The notes below the pieces were generated by a model. That model saw only the letters and a program-made list of their open reading frames with translations. It had not been told where the DNA came from and ran no database searches. A program made the position numbers and the translations under genes. A stretch of DNA of 64,000 nucleotides, taken from positions 98,851-162,850 of the forward strand of contig CAXKVR010000328.1 of NCBI GenBank assembly GCA_964058845.1, read 5' to 3'. Source of the stretch: Carex sylvatica. Taxonomy: Eukaryota; Streptophyta; Magnoliopsida; Poales; Cyperaceae. Shown in pieces: positions 1-10,833 of this stretch; position 1 is the stretch's first letter; each line of letters starts with the position of its first letter.

Positions 1-1645
1 GGCATTTACAACTCTAATACAACACTCCAATTATAGGTGTTTTGAGAACTGAAGTAGTGTCTCTATAAGGAAAGATAATAGGGCATTTGCAACCCTCATA
101 CAACACTCCAATTGATAGTGTTTGGAGCAGTCTAGTAGTGTCTCTATATGGTAAGATAATAGAGCATTTACAACCCTAATACAACACTCCAATTGATGGG
201 GTTTGCAACAGTCTAGTAGTGTCTCCAGATGGCCAGCTAATAGGGCATTTACGACCCTAATATAACACTCCAATTGAAGGTGTTTGTAACACTCTACTAG
301 TGTCTCTATATGGCAAGATAATTGGGCATTTGCAAATCTACTACAACACTCCAATTGATGGTGTTTGGAGCAGTCTAATAGTGTCTCCATATGGTAAGAT
401 AATTGGGCATTTACAACCCTAAGACAACACTCCAATTGTAGGTGTTTGGAGCAGGCTAGTAGTGTCTCCAGATGGCAAGCTAATAGGGCATTTACAACCC
501 TAATACAACACTCCAATTGAAGGTGTTTAGAGCACTCTAGTAGTATTTTTATATGGCAGGATAATAAGACATTTACAACTCTAATACAACACTCCAATTG
601 ATGGTGTTTAGTGCAGTAAAGTGTCTCCAGATGGCAAGATAATAGGGCATTTACAATCCTAATACAACACTCAAATTAAATGTGTTTGGAGAACTCTAGA
701 AGTGTCTCTATATGGCAAGATAATTTGGCATCTACAACCTTAATACAACACTCCAATTGATGGTGTTTGGAGCACCCTAGTAGTATTTTTATATAGCAAG
801 ATAATTGGGCATTTACAACCATAATACAATACTCCATTTGAAGGTTTCTATAGCAGTATAGTAGTGTCTCTTTATGTCAAGATAATTGGGCATTTACGAC
901 CCTAATATAACACTCTAATTGAAGGTGTTTGGAGAACTTTCAAGTGCCTCTATGTGGCAAGATAATTTGGCTTCTACAACCTTAATTCAACACTCCAATT
1001 GATGTTGTTTGGAGCACCCTAGTATCTATATGGCAAGATAATAGGGCATTTACAACCCTAATACAACACTCTAATTGAATATGTTTGGAGCACTATTGTA
1101 GTGTCTCTATTTGGCAAGATAATTGGGCATTAACAACCCAAATACAACACTCCAATTGAAGGTTGGAGCACTCTAGTAGTGTCTCCAGATGGCGACATAA
1201 GAGGATAGTTATAATCCTAATAAAACACTCCAATTGAAGGTGTTTGGAACACTATAATATCTCCAGTTGACAAGATAATAGGGTATTTACAACCCTAATA
1301 CAACACTCCAATTGAAGGTGTTTGGATCACTCTAGTAGTGTCTCTAGATGGCAAGATAATAGATCATTTACAACCCTAATACAACAACTCCAATTCAAGG
1401 TGTTTGGAGCACTCTAGTAGTGTCTCCAGATTACAAGATAATAGGGTATTTACAATCCTAATACAACATTCCAATTGAAGATGTTTGGAGCACACTTGTA
1501 GTGTCTCTATATGGCAAGATAATTGGGCATTTACATCTCTAATACAGTACTCCAATTGAAGATGTTTGGAGTTCTCTAGTAATGTCTCTATATGGCAAGA
1601 GAAGATGGTAGTTGCAACCCTAATACAACACTCCAATTACACTCT
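1..1645. repeat. Tandem repeat array, 81-bp unit, about 20 copies
   Basis: The landmark CAACACTCC (TAACACTCC in one unit) recurs at 20, 101, 182, 263, 344, 425, 506 and 587, so the period is exactly 81 bp over the first eight units. It then drifts slightly (next at 665) and the units diverge towards 1645. Each unit also carries a TAGTAGTGTCTC-like block and GGGCATTTACAACCCTAA. Because 81 is a multiple of three, one minus-strand frame stays open across several units and gives a 27-residue repeating peptide. The array starts before the window. It could be a minisatellite inside a retroelement or a small satellite patch. Confidence 0.95.
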
Positions 1646-1659
1646 AGTAATGTCTCTAT

Positions 1660-3180
1660 ATATACTTAGTTACCCTAATGCTACTTTGTCGTATTACAAG
1701 CGCATAATCCTACCGTGTAGCAGTGTCGGATGTCGATCCACAGGGATAGATCTTAAGTAGTTTAATAACTTTAGCACTAGTCTAGGTTCTTCGGGTTTAT
1801 TTTGTAGCGTGTATACTAAATAAAATAAATAATAATAATAAAGGTACAGGGTGATCTTACAGTTTACTCTAACAAAGGTATAGGTGGAGATGCTAATTGT
1901 TGTAAACTAAGTTTATGGAGCCTCTAGGATTTTGGATGAAATCCTTCTAATTATCTCAATACATATTTATGGTACTCATGTCTATCCGCATACGACCTTA
2001 TGTCACTACCGTATACGGCCCCATATACGGTACTATCACTACCGCATACATTATAGACCATCCCGCAAAACAAAGCCGCATACCGATACTATTATTCTCT
2101 ACAAATGCTTAGGTTCGGTTCTATTCGTATTTGAAAGGTTCTCCGACTCTAAGGTCAGCTTGTGGGTGACAATTTAGATTATCACAGGTTATAATGTAAT
2201 TAAATCACTCACACTAACCTAATTAATTATATTCTCATATTACTCGCTAAGTAATAACCCTAATCCCTATTTGTTACAAGGAATTAATAAATTCCTAATT
2301 AAAACTCGAGATGCTATCTAATATATATCCTGCCAAGGGAGCCCACTAGGTTCTAACCGTAGTCTTTGAACCGCTGCCAAGCCTCGTTAGCCAAAGTGTT
2401 TATAGTACTTACTTGTATCCCCTCTCACACCGAGGTACAATGACTTAACACCTATAGGTATGTGGAGGACATTGGCATATAGTAGACAGAACTATGTATG
2501 CAATGACATATTTCAATAACATTCAAAGCATAACGAAATCTCAAAGAGACATAAAAGAAAAATTAATATTATAGTAAAGAGATAAAATAGAATTCATTAC
2601 ATCCAAACCCTAGAGAAAATGAGCTTAGCTACTCAAAGCCATGACAAAATAAAAGAAGTAATAAAAGAAAGACATAATCTATAACCTAGAACACCTCTTC
2701 CTTAGATGACTCCTTCATCCACCTTGGATTTCGAGCACATCTTCTTCTCCAACTCTAGAAATTACCCATAATATTCTGCTCTAAACTATGAACTTACACA
2801 ACTAAAACATGCACACTAATTCCTATTACATGAGGGGTTTATATAGTCTTCCTAAAGGTGTGGAGTCATGGATAACATGGGTGCCAAATATAGCTTTTCA
2901 TGCTATATTTGGAGTGTTAAAAATAGACTTCAATGCGTAGCAAGGCCCGCCACATATGAAAATTCGTCCTTCTAGAAGGTTGTTGTCGAATGGTCCAGAT
3001 TTCATCCAAATTAGACAGTCCACGGATTCAATCTGTGTGCCCGTGCGGCATAGGCTTTATACCGCACGGCTCTATACTTAGCCAAATTTCAGTGAATTTC
3101 GCCATGTTGTATGTTGTGCACTTCGTGTGAGGTATTTGCATACTCCATGTGATGTCCTATTTTGACGCTTCCTTCAGAAT
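1660..3180 (-). mobile_element. Probable gypsy-type (Athila/Tat-like) LTR remnant
   Basis: Read on the minus strand, this stretch has the layout of a plant gypsy LTR. A TATA-like ACTATATAAACCCCT lies at about 2829-2844, a long untranslated tract follows, and near 1720-1750 comes CTATCCCTGTGGATCGAC, which resembles the conserved CCCTGTGGATTCGACCC block near the end of Athila/Tat LTRs. A possible 5' end, TGAAGGAAGCGTCAAA, lies at about 3162-3177. No gag or pol frame is visible and no target duplication was found. The assignment rests on motif order and remembered family features. Confidence 0.4.
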
Positions 3181-3723
3181 TGATCTAAATATGATATTTT
3201 TGCTCTGTTTTCAGCCTAAATTCGCAACTTTTTCCAAAATCTGTCAAAATAGCCTAAAAATATGTTTGCGGTGAATAATTTGAGAAAATATGTACTTTAC
3301 ATATGTTTTTTCGTCATTTTCTGTACTAAAAAGTAGTGATTTTCGCTATATAAATTGGCGTTATCAGTATCAGAGGAAACATACATATATATTACCAATG
3401 TCACACCACATATTTGATATAACTTTAGATTTTAAATTAATTTACTTTTTATTCACTATCGACACTCTTCAATCCTAGTGATATGAGAATTCACTTGATG
3501 ACTAGTTGGTGAAGATAATGTATTAGAAAGATACGCAGGAGAAGCGTGGTGGATATAGAGAATGAGATAATTAAAGACACTACTTACACGAAGAGAACTG
3601 AGGTTGTTCTAAAAGGGGAGAATTGAAATATCCTTGTATTCATATTCAACTCTACTCACAGACCGAGATATGTTCAAAGGACTGGACATATTTTAAGGAG
3701 AGAGGATTGTAACATTCCGACTT

Positions 3724-3920
3724 TCGAATACTTGAATATTTGTCTAACTCAAAGTAATTAAAGTGCCTTTCAAAAAAATAAATATAGCAATATGAGCTTT
3801 CAAGTAATATTTTATAACATGATAAATCGGAATACTTGAATATTTGTCTAACTCAAAGTAAAGTGCCTTTCAAAAAAATAAATATAGCAATATGAGCTTT
3901 CAAGTAATATTTTATAACAT
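3724..3920 (+). repeat. Tandem duplication, about 100-bp unit
   Basis: The block GAATACTTGAATATTTG ... TTTATAACATGAT occurs twice in a row (about 3726-3823 and 3831-3923), almost identical apart from a 4-bp length difference (AGTAATTAAAG against AGTAAAG). The second copy is interrupted at its end by the MITE that begins at 3921. Confidence 0.85.
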
Positions 3921-4315
3921 GATGAGGGTTTCAATGCCTCATGCCTTTCATATCTCATCATACCTCATATATTATATGTTCGTTTTTAAAGTCTAAATTG
4001 TCGATCCAAACCATTCAACGTGATATTCATACTAAAATATGATTAGAGATGAAATTTTATATTTTTTTTAAAAAAATTTACTATTTTTTAAGATGGGTAG
4101 AAAATCACTGTTTTTTTAACGTTCAAAAACATTGATTTTGTACTTATCTTAAAAAATAGTAAAAAATTCCAAAAAATATAAAATTTCATCTACATACATA
4201 TTTTAGTATAAATATTATGTTGAACAGTTCGGATCGACAATTTGAATTTTGAAAACGAAGATATAAAATATAGTATGATAAGATATGAAAAAAATGAGGC
4301 ATTGAAACCCTCTCT
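3921..4315. mobile_element. Foldback MITE (Mutator-like), copy 1
   Basis: The ends are inverted copies (GAGGGTTTCAATGCC on the left, GGCATTGAAACCCTC on the right), and complementarity continues through most of the 395 bp, for example CTAAATTGTCGATCC against GGATCGACAATTTGA. Both sides carry TTATAACAT (3912-3920 and 4316-4324), a likely 9-bp target duplication. The left boundary could shift by 3 bp because GAT also follows this motif in the neighbouring tandem copy. There is no coding capacity. A second member lies at 53614-54011. Confidence 0.85.
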
Positions 4316-4324
4316 TTATAACAT

Positions 4325-5930
4325 TTGTATTACGATAATTTGAAATAGATACACTACAAAATACATAATAATGATTAAATCTTACAATAAATAATTTTGA
4401 AGTCCTAAGCCAAATATGGATTATTAAACAACGTAAGTGTTGACTTAGGAAAAAGTATGATGAATTAATTTAATTAATTCATTTTAAAACTCACTGTAAC
4501 ATCATGTTAACAGAAAGCTATATATTTGAAAGCCAATTTTATTCTCTAGTAATGTAAAGGGGTAATTTAGAAATTAATTCTTAATTGAAAACTTGGATGA
4601 GATGACACCTGTAAACCACATATTCTAGCTCTACCTTTTATCTAATTAAAGTGTATCCCCTCACCTAACTCCATTTTCTCTCTCCCGTGTCATTATTTTT
4701 ACTACCCATTGATTTTATTATTAATTTTGTCCCAATTAATCTCTACTCTCTAGATATGTACGTTAATTTCTCTTGATCATTAGATTCTTCCTGCCATGCC
4801 ATCTCACTCTCATCACTATGTTTGATTCTTCCTTGGAGTCTTGAGTAAAAAATTGAGAATAAGACAAGTTGATACCGGAGCAAGCAAAGCCTCAGAAGGA
4901 ACGGAAGAATTTTGATCAAGACTCCTTGTTGCATTATAATTTCGATTCACGGTACTCTTCACTGTTGTTCATCTCTTTCCTAGAATTGAGGTTGGGTTTC
5001 CATTAATGGTTCCTCATTATTTTGTTGTGAATAAAACTGGAGTTTGTGATTATTTTTAGATTAAATTGGGACTAATTGCGGAAAAAAATTACAAAGAGTC
5101 TTAAGCTCCAGTTTAATCAAGCTTTGGAGCATAATTGTGAAATAGAAAAGAACACTTACTAATAGAAGTCTTAGATTTGAGACCCATGCTTTGAATTAAT
5201 TGGGTCTGGATAACCTAGAATGTTTGAATTCCCAAATTTGGTATATTGAAAATAACAATTCAATAATGTTATGCTAGTTTTATTATCTTATTCTAATGAT
5301 TATTATACTTGTACATTTATGTGGAAGAATACTGAAATAGAATTGTTGTGCTCAAAAGCTTAATGTACTCAGTCATATCAAACTATTGTATAATATGTGT
5401 CACCAATTTTTTATTGGCTTAAAGTATGTGAAATAGTAACTCTATGGTGTATCGTCGTCTCAAATATTGAAGCTCTTTAATGTCCTTCACACCCGGGAAC
5501 TTTGCAAAGTGCACAGGATGTGCTAGTTTGGCATAAGGACGAACTATGAACGATTGAATCAAGTAGGGTTGTATAATGCATCCCCACCAAAGTGACATGC
5601 TAATTATATCTTCTCGACATTACTAAGGTACAGGTTTCGAGTTATTCTCAGATCCTTCCAACTAGTTTTATTATTATGATTTTCTTTGATGTTTGCTTGC
5701 TTGTGTTGTTGGTATATGGTTAAACTCTATGTTTTCTTAACTATTAATTAGTTTGTAGTGCAAGTTCTTAGTTGTGATTTGAATTGCATGACATAAGTAC
5801 ATGACATGACGTATGAAACAAAGGTATAATTTCTGAAACTGAATCATGAAGCTATATTAGCAACTTGGTTAGAAACAAGAGTTCATAATTAAGTACATGA
5901 TATATCATATTAAGAAAAATTGCATTTTAT
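4325..5930. other. Gene-free AT-rich sequence
   Basis: No convincing coding frame, RNA gene or transposon end was found. The sequence around 5450-5640 is less AT-rich and has exon-like texture but carries stops in all frames. If the long-LTR interpretation is right, this is LTR sequence. Confidence 0.5.
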
Positions 5931-6046
5931 GATAACGAAGCATGATATCATTTTTGCATTTAGTTTTGACATGTGAGTTTATAGTCGAATTATGTTTTAC
6001 AACACTCATTTACATAACATGGGGACATGACATAGATCTATTAAAT
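5931..6046 (+). repeat. Direct repeat flanking the LINE block, left copy (116 bp)
   Basis: This block, from GATAACGAAGCATGATATCA to ACATAGATCTATTAAAT, recurs at 8246-8361 with few substitutions and the same length. The pair brackets the nested LINE fragments. It may be an unusually long target-site duplication or a short segmental duplication. Confidence 0.85.
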
Positions 6047-6087
6047 TGCTTGAAACATGTTATTGGTGAAAAAAAATATCATAAGAA

Positions 6088-7360
6088 TTTTTTTTGAGGA
6101 AAAATATGGATCTAGTCCTTATTTGTTTTATTGATCATAAAAAGGTTTCAACATGAAACCAATTACAAAAACTTAATGTTATTCAACCTAGTTGAATATG
6201 AAGAAAACAAAATAAAAATAAAAAAACAGAAAATCACATCAGAAAAAAGAAAAATAGAAAACTGTAAACAAATAGGGTTTAAAATGTAAAAATTCTAAAT
6301 CTCTTCTTGTCAATGAAGAGATCCACTGTTTTTGAACTTCCGCCTTATGTCTTTTTATGTATTGATGCGTCTTCTGTTCTGGAAATACGAGTGCCATACC
6401 TTGCTGCGCATCTTCTTCATGTAAGTTCCATCTTCAGTTTGTATTCGGCATCTTCATTATTGGTACCGGTTCTTGTACCAGTAACTAATTCTTCACCTTG
6501 ATTGTCCATTGGCATACCAGTATTCAAAATTTTCACTGTTTTTGGTCGCCCACACCTGATCCCTTACCAGTAAACGCTGCTTTGCTGTTATTGTTACCGA
6601 TACCAGAACTAAGTACTAGAATTCGTACCAGTAGATAAAATCCTCTCTGTGTTGGCATCGGCTTTGTATTAAAAATTGTAATATCCATCCAAACACTCAA
6701 TGTATGAGATTCCATTGCTCTCGCACCTCTTCAATCATCTGTAACATTCCTTTTGTCTCCTCCTTGAACGTCCTTGAACATCTTTCTCGCCAACAAACGA
6801 ACATTGCAATTAGCAACATTTCTTTAGATTTGATGGCTCCCCTCTTATGCACTATCCAATGTTGTGCTTGTGTCTCTTTAAGCACTTCTTTCTAGTTTCT
6901 TTTTGGTAAAGAGAGAATATTGCTCAAATTCTGATAGACCTCTAATGAAAACTGACATTCTGAAAATAGGTGAAATATATTTTCAGAAGCTCTTTTGCAC
7001 AACACTCATCTGCTCGGCATGTTCCAACCTCTCCTTGTTAAGTTCTCCATTGTCAGAATTCTATCATAAAAGACTAACCATGCAAAGACTTTCATTCTAA
7101 GAGGTACTGTTAACTTCTAGATTTTATGAATTCTCACTTTTACCCTTGGTTCATTCTTTAGTTTCTTGTATACAGATTTAACTAAAAAGTTTCCATCTGA
7201 AGTTAGTGGCCAAATTACTTCATCTTCTCTTGTGAGAACAATATCTTGTGTTGAAATGATGAGTTGCAATTTTTCAAATTGTGTTATCTCATCATCTGTA
7301 TTCACCTTGGTAGCAATTTCTTGCAAGAAGTGAGGTTGCAACGCTTGAGAGATTGAGATT
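6088..7360 (-). pseudogene. LINE retrotransposon, 3' part (older element A)
   Basis: On the minus strand the broken frames match the C-terminal region of plant LINE polyproteins. 7341-7117 encodes a segment with the pattern W-L-T-S-D-G-N-F-L-V-K-S-V-Y-K, followed by the start of the reverse-transcriptase-associated zinc-binding domain. 6885-6697 encodes HWIVHKRGAIKSK and FVCWRERCSR, closely matching HWIVKKGVQPKSK and FVCWRERCSR in the LINE at 15753-17900. The T-run at 6088-6095 followed by GAGGAAAAATATGGATCTAG is the reverse of a 3' UTR and A-tail, and resembles the other LINE's end near 15521. Frameshifts and stops make it inactive. Confidence 0.8.
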
Positions 7361-7550
7361 GTTTTTTTTTTATGGTCAGCGGGCTAGCTCGCTGAGAAAT
7401 TTTCATTATATAAAAGAAGTATTACATTTCCGCTACCATCGTCAAGTGACAAGGTAGCAGTTCCTAATTCAGAGAAATATTTACATGTATTTACTTAATT
7501 ACAATCCACTACTTTTACTTAGTGAAATAAGCTCTATAAATGCCTCTCCT

Positions 7551-7581
<31 letters not shown>

Positions 7582-8005
7582 AACTATTTGGTTATAGGAA
7601 CAAGGTCCAGTTATGTACATCCATGGCTGTCGCATTTATAAGCATGTATTCCACCATCCTTTTTTGCGCAAAAATTCTCCTGGTTCTTTCCTTCCAGATA
7701 GCCCATGAGCCGCCCACGCGATATCCCAGCGCATTTTTCCTTGACCCGTTAGTCTCCTTCTTCCCTCCCACCATCCCTCAATAGGATCATTATTCGTCAC
7801 TGCTGGCAGGTTCAGTTGTGCCCTTAAATCTGTCCAGAATCTCCTCAAATATGCACATGTTGCCATAAGGTGATCCCTTGTTTCTAATACACCATTGTTG
7901 CAAAGCGCACGTCCTGTTGTTACCGCACATTCCATGTTTGTTAATGTTTCTTGAGTGAGAATACTGTCCAATATCATTAGCCACAGTGATTGTTGGATCA
8001 TCCAT
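7361..8005 (-). pseudogene. 5'-truncated LINE (younger element B) nested in A
   Basis: A T-run at 7361-7370 marks a second LINE 3' end in the same orientation. The frame in 8000-7640 encodes the zinc-binding region (W-L-M-I-L-D-S-I-L-T, then LCNNGVLETRDHL with its Cys and His residues, then CAYLRRFW). Its 5' edge falls near 8000, where the frame crosses into element A. GATTG sits at both junctions and may be a short target duplication. A run of 26 C lies in its 3' region at 7553-7578. Confidence 0.7.
7553..7578 (+). repeat. Homopolymer tract C26
   Basis: Twenty-six consecutive C follow CTCTCCT. The opposite strand is G26, able to form a G-quadruplex. It lies in the LINE B 3' region. The exact length is prone to sequencing error. 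Confidence 0.95.
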
Positions 8006-8245
8006 TTTTTATATAATAATTGGAAAACGTATTTTAGTATACCATGTCCCCAATTATAATGCCAAAATAAAGTATTATCCCCATCTCCAATTATCTTCCT
8101 CATTTTTGTATCACAAAATTCTCTTGTATTTTTCAATGTCATAGTGAAAAAATTGCTTCCCGGTAAATCACTTGGTCTTAAAAGTGTAATATTTCTTTGT
8201 TGGATTTCATATAAAGATACATGATTATTATTTTTTATTTTTTGT
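8006..8245 (-). pseudogene. LINE element A, 5' remainder after the nested insertion
   Basis: The minus-strand frame encodes IIGDGDNTLFWHYNWGHGIL, aligned with MLKSGERTQFWYHNWGQGIL of the LINE at 15753-17900, and before it a PSDLPGSNFFT stretch typical of the linker after the LINE reverse transcriptase. It reads on into element A at 7341-7117 once element B is removed. The piece ends at the right 116-bp repeat, so element A was itself 5'-truncated. Confidence 0.65.
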
Positions 8246-8361
8246 GATAACGAAGCATGATATCATTTTTGCATTTAGTTTTGACATGCGAGTTTATAGT
8301 CGAATTATATTTTATAACACTCATTTACATCACATAGGGACATGACATAGATCTATTGAAT
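8246..8361 (+). repeat. Direct repeat flanking the LINE block, right copy (116 bp)
   Basis: Second copy of the block at 5931-6046, differing at scattered positions (for example ATGCGAG for ATGTGAG). It abuts the 5' end of LINE A directly. The left copy is separated from the LINE T-run by about 41 bp. Confidence 0.85.
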
Positions 8362-8639
8362 GAGTGATATATTGTGTGTAGTGGCAAGTTGTGACATAGA
8401 CTTTATAATAGAAGTTAAGAAATAGTTGAAGGATATATAGTTTTGAATTGCAGGACATAAAAGAATAGTATTTGACATGATGAAGAACCATATTTTCCTA
8501 TACTGATTTCTGAAATTAAATAAGATTTGCCTTACGCATTCTATTTTATAAGTGAAATTGATATAGACAAATGGTTGCAAAGAATTGTGTTGGAATTTAA
8601 AGAACATTTTTGAAATTAAAGAGTTTTGAAGTACAAATT

Positions 8640-9200
8640 AATTGTAGGCTAAAATGGTAAGTATGATGAATAAACTTAAAGCATGTAGGCACTGTTATGT
8701 GTTGCGCATGCTTGAACATCAATCCTAGAGTTAGACGATCACGTAAGTGCTGTTATGTGTAGTGTGTGATCGAAGTCATGTAGGCGATGTTATGTGTAGT
8801 GTTATAACTTACACCCAGTTGTGAATTTCAGTTAATCACGCAGGCCTTGTTATGTGTAGCGCGCAATTATGTTGTTGGAAATGAACTATGTCAAAACCTA
8901 ATGAACTTTGATATCATGTTGGATTCATAAATTGTGGTCTGAAACGGTTAGTATGATGGATAATTCTTCGAGCATGTAGGTGCTGTTATGTGTAGTGTAT
9001 GCTTGAACTCAATTCTGAAATATGCCAATCACGTAGGCGCTGTTATGTGTAGCGTGTGATTGAGGTCATGTAGGCGCTGTTATGTTTAACGCATGACTTA
9101 AAACCAAAAATGAGTTTCAGTCGATCGCGTAGGCACTGTTATGTGTAGCGTGCGATCGGATCATGTAGACGCTATTATGTGTAGCGCATGATCGAGGCAT
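8640..9200 (+). repeat. Higher-order tandem duplication carrying the hairpin array
   Basis: The segment starting near 8645 (TGGTAAGTATGATGAATAA, then hairpins 1-4) is followed by a diverged copy starting near 8945 (CGGTTAGTATGATGGATAA, then hairpins 5-8) at a spacing of about 290 bp. Spacers between hairpins also align (TTGAACATCAATCC against TTGAACTCAATTC; GAATTTCAGTTAATC against GAGTTTCAGTCGATC). Hairpin 9 is an extra unit appended to the second block. Confidence 0.8.
8679..9193 (+). repeat. Array of nine hairpin units with constant core and covarying arms
   Basis: Nine units share a core close to TAGGCGCTGTTATGTGTAGCG. Units lie at 8679-8713, 8736-8772, 8773-8810, 8834-8868, 8967-9007, 9026-9062, 9065-9097, 9122-9158 and 9159-9193. 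The outer arms differ between units, yet within most units they are complementary: AAGCATG/CATGCTT, CGATCAC/GTGATCG, CAATCAC/GTGATTG, GTCATG/CATGAC, CGATCGC/GCGATCG, GATCATG/CATGATC. Units 3, 4 and 5 have one or two mismatches or G.T pairs. Many units also have a short inner stem (GCGCT/AGCGC or wobble forms) round a GTTATGTGT loop, with a four-base bulge on the 5' side. Confidence 0.9.
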
Positions 9201-9866
9201 AGAGTGCTCCGTGTGAATTGCCCCATCATACTATGGTATTACCCTTACCTATCGTAAATATGAACAGTTGTGCATTTGACTTGATTAACGAATATAAAGC
9301 ATATTTAGACAATGAGATAGTACAAGTAAATTGAATTTAACTCTTAAAACAGATGCATCTTAACATTAGAGCATTTGTCTTGATACATAAGAATTTCAAA
9401 TTATGAATTTCTTGTTAAGATTGATTGTTATAATTTTATTGACTGCTTTGCTAACTTGTAGATTTTCATGGGGTACTTGAGTCTTTCATGAAGTGAACTG
9501 TTGTTTATTTTGCTTGACTGATTATAATTGTTAAATTATATTCTTTATCTCCTAGATTATTGTTGTTTTCTATATTTTGTTTGCTTGGTGCTATTTGGTT
9601 CTAGTTGGCTGAATCTAAGAATATCTCGATAGGAACTGAATATCGCACTGAGAGATTTTTCATCTCTCACCCTTTCCACTTCGGTGGGTTTCAGATACGA
9701 AGCCCCAAGTTGCGAGACAGAGTTTGCCAAAATAAAGATTGCGGTATCAGCCACAAAGAGAAGTATTTTATTTTGGATACATATCTTATCAATGAATCTG
9801 TTATATATAGTACTCCGATTGCAATTATTTACACTATAGCAGATTTATTTCATTTTGTTTTTGTAC
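9194..9866. other. Gene-free stretch between hairpin array and CACTA element
   Basis: AT-rich. An open frame of about 104 codons at 9605-9919 starts at TTG, matches no family I know and runs into the CACTA end, so it is not called as a gene. Confidence 0.5.
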
Positions 9867-10819
9867 ATGCACTACTACAGAAATGGTCATTGTACACTAC
9901 ACATTGTACATGGATTTGACAATTTTATATAAAAATCGTGTAGAAATTATAATTTTTTGGGTGCCTGAAATATCTGTGGGATCTCTACACGGATATTTAT
10001 TAAAGAATCAGTGTAGAAAGCCGTGAGAGAGCTACACGAATGTTTATTAGGAAATGTATATGGCTTATTATTTAAATAACAGTGTAGAAAGCCTTGAGAG
10101 AGCTACACGGATATTTCATTAAAGAACCATGAAGAAAGGTAGGAATTGTACATGGATATTTATTTAAATAATAGTGTAGAAAGCTTGTGAGAACTACACG
10201 GATGTTTAATAAAGAGCCGTGTAGAAAGGTAGAAATTGTACACGGTTTTTTATTTAATTAACAGTGTAGAAAGCCTTGAGAGAGCTACACGGACGTTTAA
10301 CAAAGAGCCGTGTAGAAAGTTTATTTTAGGGTTTTAGTTATATAAAAAGCCTTCTCCTTCTAGCACCATTTTGATCAATTTATACTCTCTCTCTATATTG
10401 AATGTTGGTCTGATTTCAGCGCACAAGGAGGCCGGATCTGAGATCTTTGAAGTTAATTTGTATTTCTCCTCTCTATATTGCTAAGGTTAGTCATGTATAT
10501 ATATATTTCTCTTTTCTTCCTCTAATTTTCGGTTACTTATTATTGCTTATTTAGGCCAATTATTAATTAATACATTCATGCCTGATTTGTTAAGATAATA
10601 TAAATAATTAGTGTATTGTGGACCATTTTTTGAAAGTGAGAAGTAAAGAAAACACCTAAGGTCTCCATCATCAGATCTGAGAAAAACCGTTGAAGATCAG
10701 TACTAACGCTTTCGCCTAAAGATATCTGCACTTCAAAACTGTAAGATTATTTTGGATTTATGGATTCTGCTTGTGTTTTTTAATTGTAAAATACTTCATG
10801 AATTATTAAGACTATAATT

Positions 10820-10833
10820 TGGTATCAGAGCCA
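10820..10833 (+). promoter_or_regulatory. Initiator tRNA-Met primer-binding-site motif inside the CACTA element
   Basis: TGGTATCAGAGCCA matches the complement of the 3' end of plant initiator tRNA-Met over 14 bases, the usual primer site of LTR retrotransposons. It lies inside a DNA transposon. It may mark a captured LTR-element fragment, with TATA-bearing sequence upstream (10340-10819) as LTR candidate. Confidence 0.5.

Noticed and set aside
31..597. 188-codon minus-strand frame with 27-residue repeats
   Set aside because: It follows from the 81-bp period of the tandem array; no ATG context, domain or splice structure supports a gene. The frame at 1376-1636 is the same effect.
8679..9193. 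Hairpin array as a CRISPR-like array
   Set aside because: Plant nuclear context, irregular spacing, repeats with variable arms and no cas genes; spacers are not unit-length.
9605..9919. 104-codon plus-strand frame
   Set aside because: Begins at TTG, runs into the CACTA transposon end, is overlapped by an antisense frame, and shows no recognisable domain.
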